Below, piece by piece: positions 62,571 through 64,000 of a DNA stretch of 64,000 nt. Numbering within the stretch: position 1 is the stretch's first letter; each line of letters begins with the position of its first letter. Where the stretch lies: assembly GCA_963932145.1 (NCBI GenBank), contig CAWVQA010000092.1:434001-498000 (forward strand), written 5' to 3'. The notes beneath the pieces were generated by a model. That model was not told where the DNA came from. It saw only the letters and a list, made by a program, of their open reading frames with translations, and searched no databases. A program made the position numbers and the translations under genes. Source of the stretch: Acanthosepion lycidas (Eukaryota > Mollusca > Cephalopoda > Sepiida > Sepiidae).

Positions 62571-64000
62571 TTGCCTTCAAATTCATACCGTGATCGTAGC
62601 ATGCATGGACTCGACTCATATGACTGGGATTTCCATGAAAAAGATTGTGGGCCGAAAATGTGTGATCACTGTACATTTCTCTTCTGTTTCCCATTACTAT
62701 TTCTATTTTACTTCCTCAATTTAGCATTATGGACAGGGAAAGACCTAATCTAAGATCTGCAAAAAAATATTTTGCCTTCAAATTCATACCGTGATCGTAG
62801 CATGCCTGGACTCGACTCATATGACTGGGATTTCCATGAAAAAGATTGTGGGCACAAAATGCGTGATCACTGTACATTTCTGTTCTGTTCCCCATTAGTA
62901 TTTCTATTTTACTTCCTCAATTTAGCATTATGGACAGGGAAAGACCTAATCTAAGATCTGTAAAAAAATATTTTGCCTTCAAATTCATACCGTGATCGTA
63001 GCATGCCTGGACTCGACTCATATAACTGGGATTTCCATGAAAAAGATTGTGGGCACAAAATGCTTGATCACTGTACATTTCTCTTCTGTTTCCCATTACT
63101 ATTTCTATTTTACTTCCTCAATTTAGCATTATGGACAGGGAAAGACCTAATCTAAGATCTGCAAAAAAATATTTTGCCTTCAAATTCATACCGTGATCGT
63201 AGCATGCCTGGACTCGACTCATATGACTGGGATTTCCATGAAAAAGATTGTGGGCACAAAATGCTTGATCACTGTACATTTCTCTTCTGTTTCCCATTAC
63301 TATTTCTATTTTACTTCCTCAATTTAGCATTATGGACAGGGAAAGACCTAATCTAAGATCTGCAAAAAAATATTTTGCCTTCAAATTCATACCGTGATCG
63401 TAGCATGCATGGACTCGACTCATATGACTGGGATTTCCATGAAAAAGATTGTGGGCACAAAATGGGTGATCACTGTACATTTCTCTTCTGTTTCCCATTA
63501 CTATTTCTATTTTACTTCCTCAATTTAGCATTATGGACAGGGAAAGACCTAATCTAAGATCAGCAAAAAAATATTTTGCCTTCAAATTCATACCGTGATC
63601 GTAGCATGCATGGACTCGACTCATATGACTGGGATTTCCATGAAAAAGATTGTGGGCACAAAATGGGTGATCACTGTACATTTCTCTTCTATTTCCTATT
63701 AGTATTTCTATTTTACTTCCTCAATTTAGCATTATGGACTGGGAAAGACCTAATCTAAGATCTGCAAAAAAATATTTTGCCTTCAAATTCATACCGTGAT
63801 CGTAGTATGCCTGGACTCGACTCATATAACTGGGATTTCCATGAAAAAGATTGTGGGCACAAAATGGGTGATCACTGTAAATTTCTCTTCTGTTTCCCAT
63901 TTCTATTTCTATTTTACTTCCTCAATTTAGCATTATGGACTGGGAAAGACCTAATCTAAGATCTGCAAAAAAATATTTTGCCTTCAAATTCATACCGTGA
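62571..64000 (+). repeat. 12-unit HOR, copy 3 (cut by window edge)
   Basis: The first seven units and 23 bp of the next repeat 60159 onward at an offset of 2412 bp. I see one difference, 'cccatttctattt' at about 63898 against 'cccattactattt'. The HOR probably continues beyond the window. Confidence 0.9.
63978..64000 (+). repeat. Partial satellite unit at right edge
   Basis: The first 23 bp of a further unit, ending at 'accgtga'. The array therefore continues to the right of the window. Confidence 0.95.

Larger units (their letters stand above)
1..64000 (+). repeat. 201-bp tandem satellite array, 318 complete units
   Basis: A single 201-bp unit is repeated head to tail with no interruption, all copies in the same orientation. 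Landmarks recurring once per unit are 'ttgccttcaaattc', 'gcatgc', 'tcatatga', 'gtgatcac', 'tttcccatta', 'ttatggacaggg' and 'agatctgcaaaaaaa'. From unit start 272 to unit start 63777 there are exactly 316 periods once 22 small indels (net -11 bp) are counted. Neighbouring units differ by a handful of substitutions by eye, and many variants are shared by units lying a fixed number of periods apart, which defines higher-order repeats. A long homogeneous satellite of near-nucleosomal period is typical of centromeric or pericentromeric heterochromatin in plants and animals; that role is inferred, not shown. I do not recognise the family. Both window edges cut through units, so the real array is longer. 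Confidence 0.98.

Noticed and set aside
1-64000. CRISPR array
   Set aside because: Although regularly periodic, the whole 201 bp is conserved; there are no short repeats separated by unique spacers and no cas genes.
1-64000. CENP-B box (core TTCG....A..CGGG)
   Set aside because: I checked the occasional ttcg, cggg and cccg occurrences, including 'ttcgaattc', 'acttcgtc', 'attgcggg', 'gcccggac' and 'tcccgtta', and none has the other half at the right spacing on either strand.
1-64000. Telomeric or subtelomeric repeats, rDNA, or transposon insertions
   Set aside because: No runs of TTAGGG or TTTAGGG type, no non-satellite segment long enough to hold an insertion, and unit register is kept throughout to within 1 bp except for one 6-bp loss.

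Overview
The whole 64 kb window is one tandem satellite DNA array. A 201-bp unit is repeated head to tail on the same strand from the first base to the last. Measuring every unit from the conserved TTG of the 'ttgccttcaaattc' block, I count 318 complete units (71-63977), a 70-bp partial unit at the left edge and a 23-bp partial unit at the right edge. The bookkeeping closes exactly: 318 x 201 minus a net 11 bp of indels gives the observed 63,907 bp. I see no unique sequence, transposon, inversion, RNA gene or believable protein gene. Neither array edge lies in the window. The type of DNA (a long homogeneous satellite, about 37% GC by my count of one unit, with multi-unit higher-order repeats) points to centromeric or other constitutive heterochromatin of a eukaryotic chromosome, probably from a long-read assembly. 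I do not recognise the satellite family and cannot name the species.

Layout: (I) 71-5894, 29 units, marked by a 1-bp-shorter unit junction (five times) and by junctions in which an in-frame stop is lost. (II) 5895-13135, 36 units, marked by a +1 T variant (five times) and three private PstI sites, with 8- and 13-unit spacings. (III) 13136-24788, 58 units, with a 15-unit higher-order repeat (HOR) of about 3.0 kb, its near-perfect copy, then shorter derivatives of 9 and 10 units. (IV) 24789-31622, 34 units, a mosaic with 5-unit and 3-unit repeats and a re-appearance of the region III series. (V) 31623-42275, 53 units with no indel, 7-unit (1407-bp) HORs and dispersed long copies. (VI) 42276-50108, 39 units, the most heterogeneous part, including the only 6-bp deletion. 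(VII) 50109-52520, a 6-unit (1206-bp) HOR present twice. (VIII) 52521-56540, 20 mixed units. (IX) 56541-64000, a 12-unit (2412-bp) HOR with copies at 56541 and 60159 and a third starting at 62571, with a tandem 3-unit block between the first two.

Because 201 is 3 x 67, any frame free of stops in the unit stays open across units. This produces hundreds of look-alike 60-aa reading frames, and longer ones wherever a single base change removes the stop. They are by-products of the repeat, not genes: 21 of the 22 length changes I find are single-base shifts, and stops come and go with unit type. The biology here is the evolution of the array: successive local amplifications of different period, hybrid units at recombination points, and sharply regional marker variants.
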